A DNA stretch of 64,000 nt, from the NCBI RefSeq assembly GCF_022829285.1, contig NZ_JAKSYI010000055.1:62001-126000 (forward strand), in the 5' to 3' direction. The notes beneath the pieces were generated by a model. The model did no database searches, was not told the DNA's origin, and worked only from the letters and a program-made list of their open reading frames with translations. Position 1 is the first letter of the stretch. Every line of letters begins with the position of its first letter. The DNA is from Methylobacterium sp. J-078 (lineage in GTDB: Bacteria > Pseudomonadota > Alphaproteobacteria > Rhizobiales > Beijerinckiaceae). Shown piece after piece: positions 55,867 through 64,000 of the stretch. Made by a program: the position numbers and the translations under genes.

Positions 55867-56702
55867 GCACGCCACCGCCTCCCTCGTCCGAGCCGACGCC
55901 GGAGCCTTCGGCGCGGCCCACGCGGATGCGGCGGGTCCTGCGCTGGCTTCCACTTCTGCTCCTGGTCGGGACCTCGCTCGCCGTGCTGGTCTCGGGCGCC
56001 TCGCACCTTCTCAGCCTCGACCGGCTCCTGGCTTCGCGGACCTGGCTGATCGCCTGGGTGGCGGAGGACCGCTTCCGCGCCATGGTGGTGGCCTTCCTCG
56101 TCTACGTCTCGGCCGTGGTCGTCTCGGTGCCGGCCTCGCTGTTCCTGACGATGCTGTGCGGCTTCCTGTTCGGCATCGTTCCGGGAGCCCTCATCGCCCT
56201 GGCCTCGGCGACGACGGGGGCGGCGATCGTCTTCACCATCGGGCGCGGGGCGGCGGCCGACCTGCTGCTGCGCCGGGCCGGACCCCGCCTCGCCGGCCTC
56301 GCGGCCGGATTCCGCGCGGATGCCTTCGGCTACATCGCCTTCCTGCGGCTGCTGCCGATCTTCCCGTTCTGGATGACGAACCTCGCGCCGGCCGCCTTCG
56401 GGGTGAAGCGCAGCACCTTCGTGCTCGCGACCCTGGTGGGACTGCTGCCCGGCGTCTTCATCTACGCCTCCACCGGGGCGGCCATCGAGGACGTGGTCCT
56501 CGCCCACGAGAGCGCCAAGGCCGCGTGCCTGGCGGCCGACGGCCTTGACTGCGACAACGCCCTGACCCTGCGGGCCCTGGTGACCCCCAAGATGGTCGCG
56601 GGCCTGGGCGCCCTCGCGGCCTTCGCGCTGCTCTCGGTATTCCTCCGCAGGCGCTTCCAGCGCAGAATGCCGGCCGGTGCCGCCGGTTCGGACGGACCGT
56701 GA
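55863..56702 (+). CDS. TVP38/TMEM64 (VTT domain) membrane protein
   Basis: The 279-residue inner-membrane protein has about six helices. VVSVPASLFLTMLCGFLFGIVPGALIALASATTGAAIVFTIGR and AFLRLLPIFPFWMTNLAPAAFGVKRSTFVLATLVGLLPGVFIYASTGAAIE are signature VTT-domain segments, with a re-entrant helix characteristic of DedA-like lipid scramblases/transporters. The GTG start overlaps the methyltransferase stop (GTGA), suggesting coupled expression and a joint role in membrane lipids. Confidence 0.9.
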   Translation: MSTPPPPSSEPTPEPSARPTRMRRVLRWLPLLLLVGTSLAVLVSGASHLLSLDRLLASRTWLIAWVAEDRFRAMVVAFLVYVSAVVVSVPASLFLTMLCGFLFGIVPGALIALASATTGAAIVFTIGRGAAADLLLRRAGPRLAGLAAGFRADAFGYIAFLRLLPIFPFWMTNLAPAAFGVKRSTFVLATLVGLLPGVFIYASTGAAIEDVVLAHESAKAACLAADGLDCDNALTLRALVTPKMVAGLGALAAFALLSVFLRRRFQRRMPAGAAGSDGP

Positions 56703-56893
56703 ATTCCTGATCCAATTTAGCCATAAGTCTGATCAAAAACTGTGAGGTGCGAGGCAGCCTAACGGCCTCAGAGGCGTTATGAGGTGCAATTGCGCATCGA
56801 GCTTACGCTCTGGAAACGCCGTCGGGTCACCGTCAGCCGGACCTCCAGCCGACACCCGCCGCGCCGAGGGGACCGGGAACCCGAAGAGCCAAG

Positions 56894-58369
56894 ATGGGTG
56901 TGAATTCTCGCGTTGTGTTCGGTCAGGACGTCGCCGCCCCCAGCGTGCCGGCGGCGCGCGGCCTCGGCCGGCACCTCGGCCTGTCCGGGCGCCTCTTCCT
57001 GCTCACCGTGGCTTTCGTGGCCTTCATCGAGGTGCTGATCTACGTGCCGACGGTGGCCAATTACCGGCGCATGTGGCTCTCCGACCGGATCGCCGCCGCG
57101 CAGGTGGCCGCCCTGGTACTCGACGCAGCCCCCGACCAGCGCGTCTCGGAGAGCCTCGCCCAGCGCCTCCTGGCGGGGGTGGGCGCACGGGCCATCGTGG
57201 TGCAGGGCAACGGCACCCGGCGCCTGCTCTCAGACGAGACGGTTCCGGACGCGGTCTCCGACCACATCGACCTGCGCAACGAGGACCTGATCGAGTCGAT
57301 CCGGGGCGTGGCCCGAACCCTGATGGCGGACGGCACCCGGCCGATCCGCGTGATCGGGCACGGCCGCGACGGCTTCGACCTCGTGGAGATCCTCATCGAT
57401 TGCCTGCCGGTGCGCGACGCCGTGACGGCCTTCGCGATCCAGCTCGCCCTGTCCTCGCTGGCCATCGCGGCGGCGGTGGCCGGCCTGATCTTCCTCGTCC
57501 TGCAGCGGGCCATCGTCCGCCCCGTGCGGCGGCTCGTGCACAACATCACGGAATTCGCGCAGGATCCGGAGGCGGCCGCCGGCGTCATCGTCCCCTCGCG
57601 GCGCACCGACGAGATCGGCCACGCGGAGGTGGCGCTGGCGCAGATGGAGACCGCCCTGGCGCGGGAACTGCGCGAGAAGCGGCATCTGGCCGACCTCGGT
57701 CTCTCGGTGAGCAAGATCAACCACGAGCTGCGCAATCTCCTGACCACGGCGCAGCTTCTGAGCGACCGCCTCGACGGGGTCGCCGACCCCTTGGTCCAGC
57801 GCGTCGCCCCGCGCCTCGTTGCGACCCTCGATCGCGCGATCCGGTTCTGCGAGGAGACCCTGGCCTACGGCCGTGCCACGGAGCGCAACCCGAACCGGCG
57901 CCTCGTGCCGCTGGCCCCCATCCTCGCCGAGCAGGCGGACCTTTCCGGGCGCGAGCGCGATTCGGACATCGTGATCCGCGCGGTCTGCCCGAACGGGTTG
58001 CAGATCTGCGTCGATCCGGATCAGTTCTCCCGGGCGCTCGCCAACATCGTGCGCAACGCCGTGCAGGCCCTGGCGCCGCCCGGCCCCGGCTACGAGGCGG
58101 TGACGCGCGCCGATCCGACCATCACCATCGAGGCGCGGCGCATCGGGACCGGGACGATGGTCCTGATCACCGACAACGGCCCGGGCCTGCCGGCGCGGGC
58201 GCGCGAGCACCTGTTCAGCCCCTTCAAGGGCGCCTCGCGCCCGGGCGGCACCGGACTCGGCCTCGCCATCGCGTCGGAGCTGATCCAGCTCAACGGCGGG
58301 ACCCTGTCCCTCGACGAGACACCGGTCGGCACCCGCTTCCGGATCGTGATCCCCGACCCGGTGGGTTGA
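56894..58369 (+). CDS. HAMP sensor histidine kinase
   Basis: The 491-residue membrane kinase has helix 1 (RLFLLTVAFVAFIEVLIYV), a periplasmic domain of about 115 residues, helix 2 (AIQLALSSLAIAAAVAGLIFLVL) and a HAMP segment. A HisKA-like domain follows with SKINHELRNLLTTAQLL (His277), and an ATPase domain with NIVRNAVQAL, DNGPGLP and GGTGLGLAIA. No response regulator gene is adjacent. The ligand is unknown. The region before it is about 190 bases and may hold a promoter. Confidence 0.92.
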   Translation: MGVNSRVVFGQDVAAPSVPAARGLGRHLGLSGRLFLLTVAFVAFIEVLIYVPTVANYRRMWLSDRIAAAQVAALVLDAAPDQRVSESLAQRLLAGVGARAIVVQGNGTRRLLSDETVPDAVSDHIDLRNEDLIESIRGVARTLMADGTRPIRVIGHGRDGFDLVEILIDCLPVRDAVTAFAIQLALSSLAIAAAVAGLIFLVLQRAIVRPVRRLVHNITEFAQDPEAAAGVIVPSRRTDEIGHAEVALAQMETALARELREKRHLADLGLSVSKINHELRNLLTTAQLLSDRLDGVADPLVQRVAPRLVATLDRAIRFCEETLAYGRATERNPNRRLVPLAPILAEQADLSGRERDSDIVIRAVCPNGLQICVDPDQFSRALANIVRNAVQALAPPGPGYEAVTRADPTITIEARRIGTGTMVLITDNGPGLPARAREHLFSPFKGASRPGGTGLGLAIASELIQLNGGTLSLDETPVGTRFRIVIPDPVG

Positions 58370-58403
58370 GCGGGCGGGTTCGCGAAGGGCCGGGGACCGC
58401 GCC

Positions 58404-59423
58404 TTATTCCGCGGCCGCCAGGGTCAGGCCCGGCACCGCGATGCCGAGGTCCTGCAGCAGTTCGGCGTCCGAATCGGTCTCGTTGTTGGCGGTGGTGAGC
58501 AGGCGCTCGCCGTAGAAGATCGAGTTCGCGCCGGCCAGGAAGCAGAGGATCTGGGCCTCGCGGGTCAGGCCCTTGCGGCCGGCGCTGAGGCGCACGCGGG
58601 CGCGCGGCATCACGATGCGGGCCGTGGCGCACATGCGCACGAGGTCGAGGGGGTCGACCGCCGGGCGGTCCTCCAGGGGGGTGCCCTCCACCGCCACGAG
58701 GGCGTTGATCGGCACGCTCTCGGGGTGGGGCGCGTGGTTCGCCAGGACCTGGAGCATGCCGGCCCGGTCCTTCACGCCCTCGCCCATGCCGACGATGCCG
58801 CCGCAGCAGACGCCGATGCCGGCCGCGCGCACGTTCTCCAGGGTGGTCAGGCGGTCCGCGTAGGTCCGCGTGGAGATGATGTCGCCGTAGAAGTCCGGGC
58901 CGGTGTCGAGGTTGTGGTTGTAGGAGGTGAGCCCGGCCTCCGCGAGGCGCCCGGCCTGCGAGGGGGTGAGCATGCCCAGCGTCACGCAGGCCTCCATGCC
59001 CAGACCGCGCACGCCCCGCACCATGGCGAGCACGGCGTCGAATTCCGGCCCGTCCTTGGGCTGGCGCCAAGCCGCGCCCATGCAGAAGCGATGCGCCCCG
59101 TTTGCCTTGGCGGCGGCGGCCTCCCGCAGCACGGCGTCGACCGGCATCAGCCGCTCGCGGGCCATGCCGGTGCCCTTGTGGTGGGCCGATTGCGGGCAGT
59201 ACGCGCAATCCTCCGGGCAGCCGCCGGTCTTGATCGACAGCAGGGCGGCGCGCTGGATGTCGGCCGGGTCGTTGTGGGCGCGGTGTACCGCGGCCGCCCG
59301 GTAGACGAGGTCGAGGAGCGGCAGGTCGTGGATCGCCTGGATCTCGGCCACGCTCCAGTCGTGGCGGATCGCGGCGGGCTCGACGGCCGGGGTGGATGCG
59401 CGGGGGGCCAGGGTCTCGGTCAT
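58404..59423 (-). CDS. bioB: biotin synthase
   Basis: The 339-residue radical SAM enzyme inserts sulfur into dethiobiotin. The cluster motif [11 protein letters not shown] (Cys69, Cys73, Cys76) is preceded by LLSIKTGG. Further motifs are [20 protein letters not shown] and [35 protein letters not shown]. It supplies biotin for carboxylases such as PccA in this window. It stands alone, convergent with the sensor kinase; no other bio genes are near. Confidence 0.97.
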   Translation of the reverse strand: MTETLAPRASTPAVEPAAIRHDWSVAEIQAIHDLPLLDLVYRAAAVHRAHNDPADIQRAALLSIKTGGCPEDCAYCPQSAHHKGTGMARERLMPVDAVLREAAAAKANGAHRFCMGAAWRQPKDGPEFDAVLAMVRGVRGLGMEACVTLGMLTPSQAGRLAEAGLTSYNHNLDTGPDFYGDIISTRTYADRLTTLENVRAAGIGVCCGGIVGMGEGVKDRAGMLQVLANHAPHPESVPINALVAVEGTPLEDRPAVDPLDLVRMCATARIVMPRARVRLSAGRKGLTREAQILCFLAGANSIFYGERLLTTANNETDSDAELLQDLGIAVPGLTLAAAE

Positions 59424-59472
59424 GCCCCCATGAGGCGAATCCCGGCCTAAAAATCAAGCCGGCCGTGCGGCC

Positions 59473-60357
59473 TCAGTTCGTCGGCTCGCCCGCCGCGACC
59501 TTGGCGGTCCAGTCGTCGAAGGCGACGATCTCCTGGCGCTGCGCGCCGAGACCCGCGATGCCGAGGGTCATCACGTCGCCGCTGCGCAGGAAGCGCGGGG
59601 GCTTGCGGGCCATTCCGACGCCGGGGGGCGTGCCGGTGGTGATGACGTCGCCGGGCTCCAGCATCATGAAGTGCGAGACGTAGGCCACGAGTTGCGCGGG
59701 ATCGAAGATCATCGTCGCGGTGGAGCCCGTCTGCATGCGCGTCCCGTTCACGTCGAGCCACATGGGAAGGTTCTTGAGGTCCGGGATCTCGTCGAGGGTG
59801 ACGAGCCAGGGGCCCAGCGGGCCGAAAGTCGGGCAGCCCTTGCCCTTCGCCCAGGTGCCGCCGCGCTCCATCTGGAATTCGCGCTCGGAGACGTCGTTGC
59901 AGATGCAGGCGCCCGCCACGTAGGACAGGGCCTCGTTGGTATGCACGTAAGAGGCGCGCGCGCCGATCACGAGGGCGAGTTCCACCTCCCAGTCGGTCTT
60001 GGCCGAGCCCTTGGGAAGGATCACCCGGTCGTTGGCGCCCGCGAGGCACGAGGGCGCCTTGTTGAACAGGATCGGCTCCGGCGGGATGTCGGCGCCGATC
60101 TCGGCGGCGTGGTCGGTGAAGTTCAACCCGATGGCGACGACGTTGCGGGTGCCGCCGACGCAGGGGCCGAGGCGGGTCGCCGGCGGCAGGAGCGGCAGGC
60201 TCTCGGGGTCGATCCGGCGCAGACGCTCCAGGGTCTCCCGCGACAGCACGGATCCGGCGATGTCGCGGACATGGTCCGAGAGGTCGCGCAAGCCGCCGCG
60301 CGCATCGACGAGGCCGGGCTTCTCGTCGCCGCTCTCGCCGTGACGGATCAGTTTCAT
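59473..60357 (-). CDS. fumarylacetoacetate hydrolase family protein
   Basis: The 294-residue protein is a metal-dependent C-C bond hydrolase or decarboxylase of the FAH superfamily. It shows RNVVAIGLNFTDHAAE, a metal-site run DWEVELALVIG, CNDVSEREFQ, KGCPTFGPLGPWLV, GSTATMIFDP and PGDVITTGTPPGVGMAR. Typical substrates are 2-oxo acids from aromatic or sugar degradation. It is upstream of bioB with a 50-base gap, but no functional link is evident. The exact reaction cannot be predicted. Confidence 0.9.
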   Translation of the reverse strand: MKLIRHGESGDEKPGLVDARGGLRDLSDHVRDIAGSVLSRETLERLRRIDPESLPLLPPATRLGPCVGGTRNVVAIGLNFTDHAAEIGADIPPEPILFNKAPSCLAGANDRVILPKGSAKTDWEVELALVIGARASYVHTNEALSYVAGACICNDVSEREFQMERGGTWAKGKGCPTFGPLGPWLVTLDEIPDLKNLPMWLDVNGTRMQTGSTATMIFDPAQLVAYVSHFMMLEPGDVITTGTPPGVGMARKPPRFLRSGDVMTLGIAGLGAQRQEIVAFDDWTAKVAAGEPTN

Positions 60358-60795
60358 CGCTCGTTCCTCCGCGCAGGATCTTTCCGGCAGACATCGATCG
60401 GACGGACCGGAACGGCAAGGGGCGCGGGACGCGGTCCGGTGGGCAAATCGCCGGCACGACCGCTGCCGGGACAGCCCGGGTTGCCCGATTCGTCACCAAA
60501 AGGTCACACCGCCGCCCCGAGATGCGGCACCGGCCCGTTTTTCTGCTTCGACGCTTATTCACGCCGACGAGAGTTTAGATGTGAACCATTCTGCCTGTGC
60601 CGATCGGATAGAGGCTCGGGCCCTGCAATATCGCGCAAATTCCAATGCAGTGACACAATTCATCTTGGTTTTTACTTATGGCGTCAGGCATTGCGCAGTC
60701 GCGGAGGTCGCGCCATTGTCGTGTCCAAGGTGCAGCACCCGGTCCGACAGGGCGGGACCAAGCCAAGCACCATGCACAGGGGTGGGTCTCACGAC
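60358..60795. other. divergent intergenic region before fadL-like gene
   Basis: About 440 bases separate the FAH gene and the porin gene. The middle (about 60550-60690) is AT-richer and likely contains promoters in both directions. I see no coding region, strong hairpin or recognised operator. Confidence 0.4.
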
Positions 60796-62133
60796 ATGAC
60801 GGGCACGATTCGGAGCCGTTCTTACCGCAACTGGGCGCGCTCGGGCGTTTCCGTCGCGCTCCTCGCCGCCGGCGTCACGCAGGCTTCGGCCGGGGCCTTT
60901 GGCATCCGCGAGCAGAGCACGGAGGCGCAAGGGCTCGCCTTCGCGGGCACGGCCTCCGGCTCCGGCGGCGTCTCGTCGATGTTCTGGAACCCCGCCACCG
61001 TGACGATGCGGCCGGGCTGGGTCACCGAGCAGAACCTCAGCCTGATCAACCTGTCCGGCAAGATCACCCCGGAGGCGGGCACCAACCCGGCCTTCGCGCG
61101 CCTGGGCGACAGCGGCGACATCGGCCAGGGCGCGATCGTGCCGGCGGGCGCCACCTCCTACCAGCTGAACGACCGGCTCTGGATCGGCATCCAGACCGGA
61201 GCGCCCTTCGGCCTCGTGACGAAGCCGCGCGACACCTGGGCGGGCGAGCTCTACGGCCGCTCGAACCGGATCTTTACCCTCGCCTTCAACCCGGTGATCG
61301 GCTTCAAGGTGAACGAGTGGCTCTCCATCGCCGCCGGTCCCAACATCGAGTATTTCAAGCTCACCCTGAAGCAGGCGCAGATCACCGGGGTGCCCTTCGA
61401 CCCGGCGAACCTCGCGAGCGCGCGCCTGACGGGCGATTCCTGGGGCGTCGGCTTCACGGCGGGCGTGCTGATCACCCCCTGGGCCGGAACCGCCTTCGGC
61501 GTCGGCTACCGCTCCACGGTCCATCACGACATCGAGGGTTCGCTTCGGCTGCCCGGCCCCGCCGCCGCCCTCGGCGGTCCGGTGGCGGCCAACCTGAACA
61601 CGCCCGAGAAGGTCACGGTGGGCGTGACCCAGGCGATCAACCCCGTCACCCGCGTCAATTTCGGGTTCGAGTGGGACAATTGGAGCCGCCTGAAGAACGT
61701 CGCCGTCGTTCCGCTGGTCCTCGGCCGCGCCGGGACCGCGCTGCCCCTGAACTACAAGGACGGGTTCACCTACGCGGTCGGCGCCGAGTACGACTGGTCG
61801 CCGGCGCTCACGGTGCGGGCCGGCGTCGCCTACGAGGTCTCGCCCATCGACTTCGAGAACCGCTCGGTGCGCCTGCCCGACGCCAACCGCGTCAACGTCT
61901 CGGTGGGCGCGAGCTACCGCTGGAGCGAGAAGCTGACCCTGACCGCCGCCTACTCGCACTTCTTCGTCGAGAAGGGCCGCATCCTGTCGGGCGTCGGGCG
62001 GGACTACAACGTGCAGAACGTCGCCTTCGCGGGCGTCGCCGACAGCAGCGCAGACATCGTCTCGGTGGGCTTCCGCTACATCTTCGGCGAGCCGGCGGTC
62101 GCCGCCCCGGCGCCGATCGTGCGCAAGTTCTGA
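60796..62133 (+). CDS. FadL/OmpP1-family outer membrane transporter
   Basis: The 445-residue precursor has a signal peptide (about 1-32, cleaved near ASA-GAFG) and the FadL N-terminal hatch FGIREQSTEAQGLAFAG ... SSMFWNPATVT. Alternating beta strands to the terminal FRYIFGEP...VRKF follow. Family members take up long-chain fatty acids or aromatic compounds. The start at 60796 was chosen for the signal peptide; an upstream ATG (60772) is possible. Transcribed toward the convergent MFS gene. Confidence 0.92.
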   Translation: MTGTIRSRSYRNWARSGVSVALLAAGVTQASAGAFGIREQSTEAQGLAFAGTASGSGGVSSMFWNPATVTMRPGWVTEQNLSLINLSGKITPEAGTNPAFARLGDSGDIGQGAIVPAGATSYQLNDRLWIGIQTGAPFGLVTKPRDTWAGELYGRSNRIFTLAFNPVIGFKVNEWLSIAAGPNIEYFKLTLKQAQITGVPFDPANLASARLTGDSWGVGFTAGVLITPWAGTAFGVGYRSTVHHDIEGSLRLPGPAAALGGPVAANLNTPEKVTVGVTQAINPVTRVNFGFEWDNWSRLKNVAVVPLVLGRAGTALPLNYKDGFTYAVGAEYDWSPALTVRAGVAYEVSPIDFENRSVRLPDANRVNVSVGASYRWSEKLTLTAAYSHFFVEKGRILSGVGRDYNVQNVAFAGVADSSADIVSVGFRYIFGEPAVAAPAPIVRKF

Positions 62134-62158
62134 GTACGCTCAGGGCCCCTCCGCGCCG

Positions 62159-63397
62159 TCAGCGTCGCGGCGCGGCCGGCGCGAGGCTGCTCGACAGGAC
62201 GAGCATGACGGGCACGGCGGCGAGCGCGGTTGCCGCCGCCGCCAGCATCGCGGCCCGCGGTCCCACCGCATCCCCGAGGGGGCCGTAGAGCAGCGGGGCC
62301 GCAAGCGCGCTGCCGCCCAGCGTCCAGGTGTAGAAGACCGCGAAGGCCCGCTGGACCTGCCCGCCGGGCGCGAGTTCCGGCACCGTGCCGTAGAGGACGG
62401 ACGAGGTCCCGTTCAGCATCACGCCGAGCACCGGCAGCACGGCGAGGACCGGGGCGAGCGGCAGCAGGATCACGGCGAGGATCGCGAGCGCCGTGCCGGT
62501 CTCGGTCAGCACCACCGTGCGCGTCACGCCGAGGCGCTCGCCGAGCCGTCCGCAGACCGCCTTGCCCAGCGCGCCGCCGACGAAGACGGCCGAGAGCGCG
62601 AAGCCGACCGTCGTCAAACCGGCACCCTTCTGTTGGAGCAGGAACGGCAGGTAGAGCAGGAAGGCCGGGCGCGCGGCGTTGTCGAGGATGCCGATGGCCA
62701 CCAGCAGGGGAAATCCGCGCGCCGGTTCCGCGCGTGAATCCCCGGTGCCTGAGGCGGGCGAGGTCCGCGCCGCCGCTTCGGAGCGCGCACCGGGATCGCG
62801 GGGCAGGAGCCACGGCAGGCTCGCGGCGACCGCGACGCCGAGCGCCGCGATCAGCCACAGGGCAGTGCGCCAATCCGTCAGCGTCAGCAGGAGGCCGACG
62901 AGGGGCGGCACGCTCGCTTTGCCGAGGTCGCCCGTGAAGTTGTAGGTCCCGAGGGGCCCACGGGCGTTGCGGCCGTATGCCCGGGCGATCAGCGTGGAGG
63001 CGAGGGGATGCTGGGTGCTGCTGCCCGTGCCCCCGAGGGTCAGCGCGACGCTGAGGCCGATCAGCGAACCGGAGATACCCGCGAGGGCGTAACCGGCGGC
63101 GCTGAGCAGGGTGCCGAGGATCAGCACCGTCCGCACACCGAGGCGTTCCGCGAGGCGGCTCGCCGGCATCTGCAGGGCGGCGAGCGCGCCGTTGTAGAGG
63201 CTCCGCAGCAGGGCGAGGGCCGCGAAGCCGAGGCCGAATTCCGCCTGCCAGACCGGAAGCAGCACGTAGATGAGATCCGTGTAGCCGTCGTGCAGGGCGT
63301 GGTTGATGCCGACGCCGATCAGCGTGCGGCGGGTCTCGGGCGGGCTTGCGGGTTCGAGGGACGGGCGCGGCGATGTCAGGTCCGGTGCGAGCGGCAT
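62159..63397 (-). CDS. MFS transporter, fosmidomycin resistance (Fsr)-like
   Basis: The 412-residue transporter has 12 predicted helices. NHALHDGYTDLIYVLLPVWQAEFGL in helix 1 is the signature of the Fsr-like MFS group. A central cytoplasmic loop (RSEAAARTSPASGTGDSRAEPARG) divides the two halves. It probably exports a small molecule; drug specificity is unproven. The start at 63397 was chosen because residues further upstream in frame are not conserved. Confidence 0.88.
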   Translation of the reverse strand: MPLAPDLTSPRPSLEPASPPETRRTLIGVGINHALHDGYTDLIYVLLPVWQAEFGLGFAALALLRSLYNGALAALQMPASRLAERLGVRTVLILGTLLSAAGYALAGISGSLIGLSVALTLGGTGSSTQHPLASTLIARAYGRNARGPLGTYNFTGDLGKASVPPLVGLLLTLTDWRTALWLIAALGVAVAASLPWLLPRDPGARSEAAARTSPASGTGDSRAEPARGFPLLVAIGILDNAARPAFLLYLPFLLQQKGAGLTTVGFALSAVFVGGALGKAVCGRLGERLGVTRTVVLTETGTALAILAVILLPLAPVLAVLPVLGVMLNGTSSVLYGTVPELAPGGQVQRAFAVFYTWTLGGSALAAPLLYGPLGDAVGPRAAMLAAAATALAAVPVMLVLSSSLAPAAPRR

Positions 63398-63527
63398 GCA
63401 GGCGCTTTCTATTTTTGCCGGCTCAAGATCGCGCCCGAGGGCCCGATTGGCAAACGCTTGGCCAGCAGGCGACCCGACGGCCCGAATCACGCTCGCGGGG
63501 AGCCGATGGGACCGGCCGGCGACCGGC

Positions 63528-63992
63528 TCACACCGCCGGCACCGGTCCCGTCAGGCGTTTCACGTAGAAGATGCGGTCGTGGCCGGGCGGGTAATCCGTG
63601 ATCCGCCCGCATTCCGAAAAACCCAGGCGCTCGTAGAAGGCCGGCGCCTGGAAGGTCCAGGTGTCGAGCCAGATGCCGGCGAGCCCGCGCCGCCGCGCCG
63701 CGTCCTCGGCCAGCGCCATCACACGGCGTCCGAGGCCCTGGCCCCGTGCGGGACCGAGGGCGAGCAGTTCGACGAACAGCATGCCGTAACCGGTGCGGCC
63801 CCAAAGGCCGCCGACGATGGCTCCCCCCGCATCGCGAACCGTGACCGCGAACAGGTCCCAGTTGCCCCCGGGCACCTGGGCTTCGTTGTACGCGACGAGT
63901 GGCGCCAGGATGTCGGCACGCATGGCTGGGTCCGGCTCCGCTTCCAGCCGCAGGGTCCAGTCCGTGCCGCTCGGGCCTTCGTGGCCGCTCAC
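63528..63992 (-). CDS. GNAT family N-acetyltransferase
   Basis: The 154-residue protein has the acetyl-CoA loop LLALGPARGQGLGRRVMALAEDAARRRG and the FYERLGFSECGR C-terminal motif. Substrate unknown. The GTG start overlaps a TGA stop (GTGA at 63989-63992) of an upstream frame entering from the right edge, which suggests coupling with a neighbouring gene outside the window. Confidence 0.88.
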   Translation of the reverse strand: MSGHEGPSGTDWTLRLEAEPDPAMRADILAPLVAYNEAQVPGGNWDLFAVTVRDAGGAIVGGLWGRTGYGMLFVELLALGPARGQGLGRRVMALAEDAARRRGLAGIWLDTWTFQAPAFYERLGFSECGRITDYPPGHDRIFYVKRLTGPVPAV

Positions 63993-64000
63993 GCCTTCAT

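Overview
The window is a 64 kb piece of a high-GC chromosome from an alphaproteobacterium of the Hyphomicrobiales, most plausibly Methylobacterium/Methylorubrum or a close relative. The main clues are a Caulobacter-type fliF-fliG-fliH-fliN-flbD operon next to sciP, HWE and HisKA_2 family histidine kinases, a hopanoid-type HpnL-like protein, a DUF6894 protein, and a 667-residue biotin-carrying propionyl-CoA carboxylase alpha subunit. Genus assignment is inference; no rRNA or tRNA gene was recognised.

Layout. 1-2 kb: end of dapA, smpB, and a NYN-domain nuclease beside an AT-rich gene-poor gap. 2.6-8.5 kb: a cyanate module (nitrate/cyanate-type ABC transporter plus cyanase) facing a divergent sigma-54 activator. 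A consensus -24/-12 promoter and a 33-bp dyad lie between them. 8.5-14.7 kb: ABC-F ATPase, a three-gene sensory cluster (MHYT-PAS kinase, single-domain response regulator, receiver-kinase) and a histone-deacetylase-like amidohydrolase. 15-21.7 kb: panD, propionyl-CoA carboxylase alpha, acylphosphatase and small conserved genes. 21.8-27.8 kb: GH63-like glycosidase, bifunctional (p)ppGpp enzyme and rpoZ. 28-37 kb: exported beta-carbonic anhydrase, then fabD-fabG-acpP-fabF and mltG-yicC-gmk. This run is interrupted between fabF and mltG by an AT-rich island carrying a trypsin-like peptidase. 37-45.7 kb: GAF kinase, small Cys protein, secreted-type Hint protein, RhtA-like exporter, HpnL-like protein, thioredoxin-like ferredoxin and a KpsE-like chain-length/export protein. 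45.7-53.8 kb: flagellar block. 54-64 kb: mnmA, PmtA-like methyltransferase, VTT-domain membrane protein, sensor kinase, bioB, FAH-family hydrolase, FadL-like porin, MFS exporter and a GNAT acetyltransferase.

How parts fit together. The transporter should import cyanate (or nitrate/nitrite), which cyanase converts with bicarbonate to ammonia and CO2. Its promoter architecture implies RpoN control by the adjacent PAS activator rather than by a LysR-type CynR. In the flagellar block, FlbD (sigma-54 activator), SciP (CtrA antagonist), a CtrA-like box before fliF, another before sciP, and a near-consensus sigma-54 promoter before fliK-flgD together suggest a Caulobacter-like cell-cycle/flagellar hierarchy. 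Fatty-acid synthesis and cell-wall genes form a conserved growth cluster.

Most of the window is ordinary core genome. The least ordinary pieces are the AT-rich peptidase island, the sigma-54-controlled cyanate module, and the Hint-domain protein with strong downstream hairpins. No CRISPR array, insertion sequence, prophage or clearly new multi-gene system was seen.
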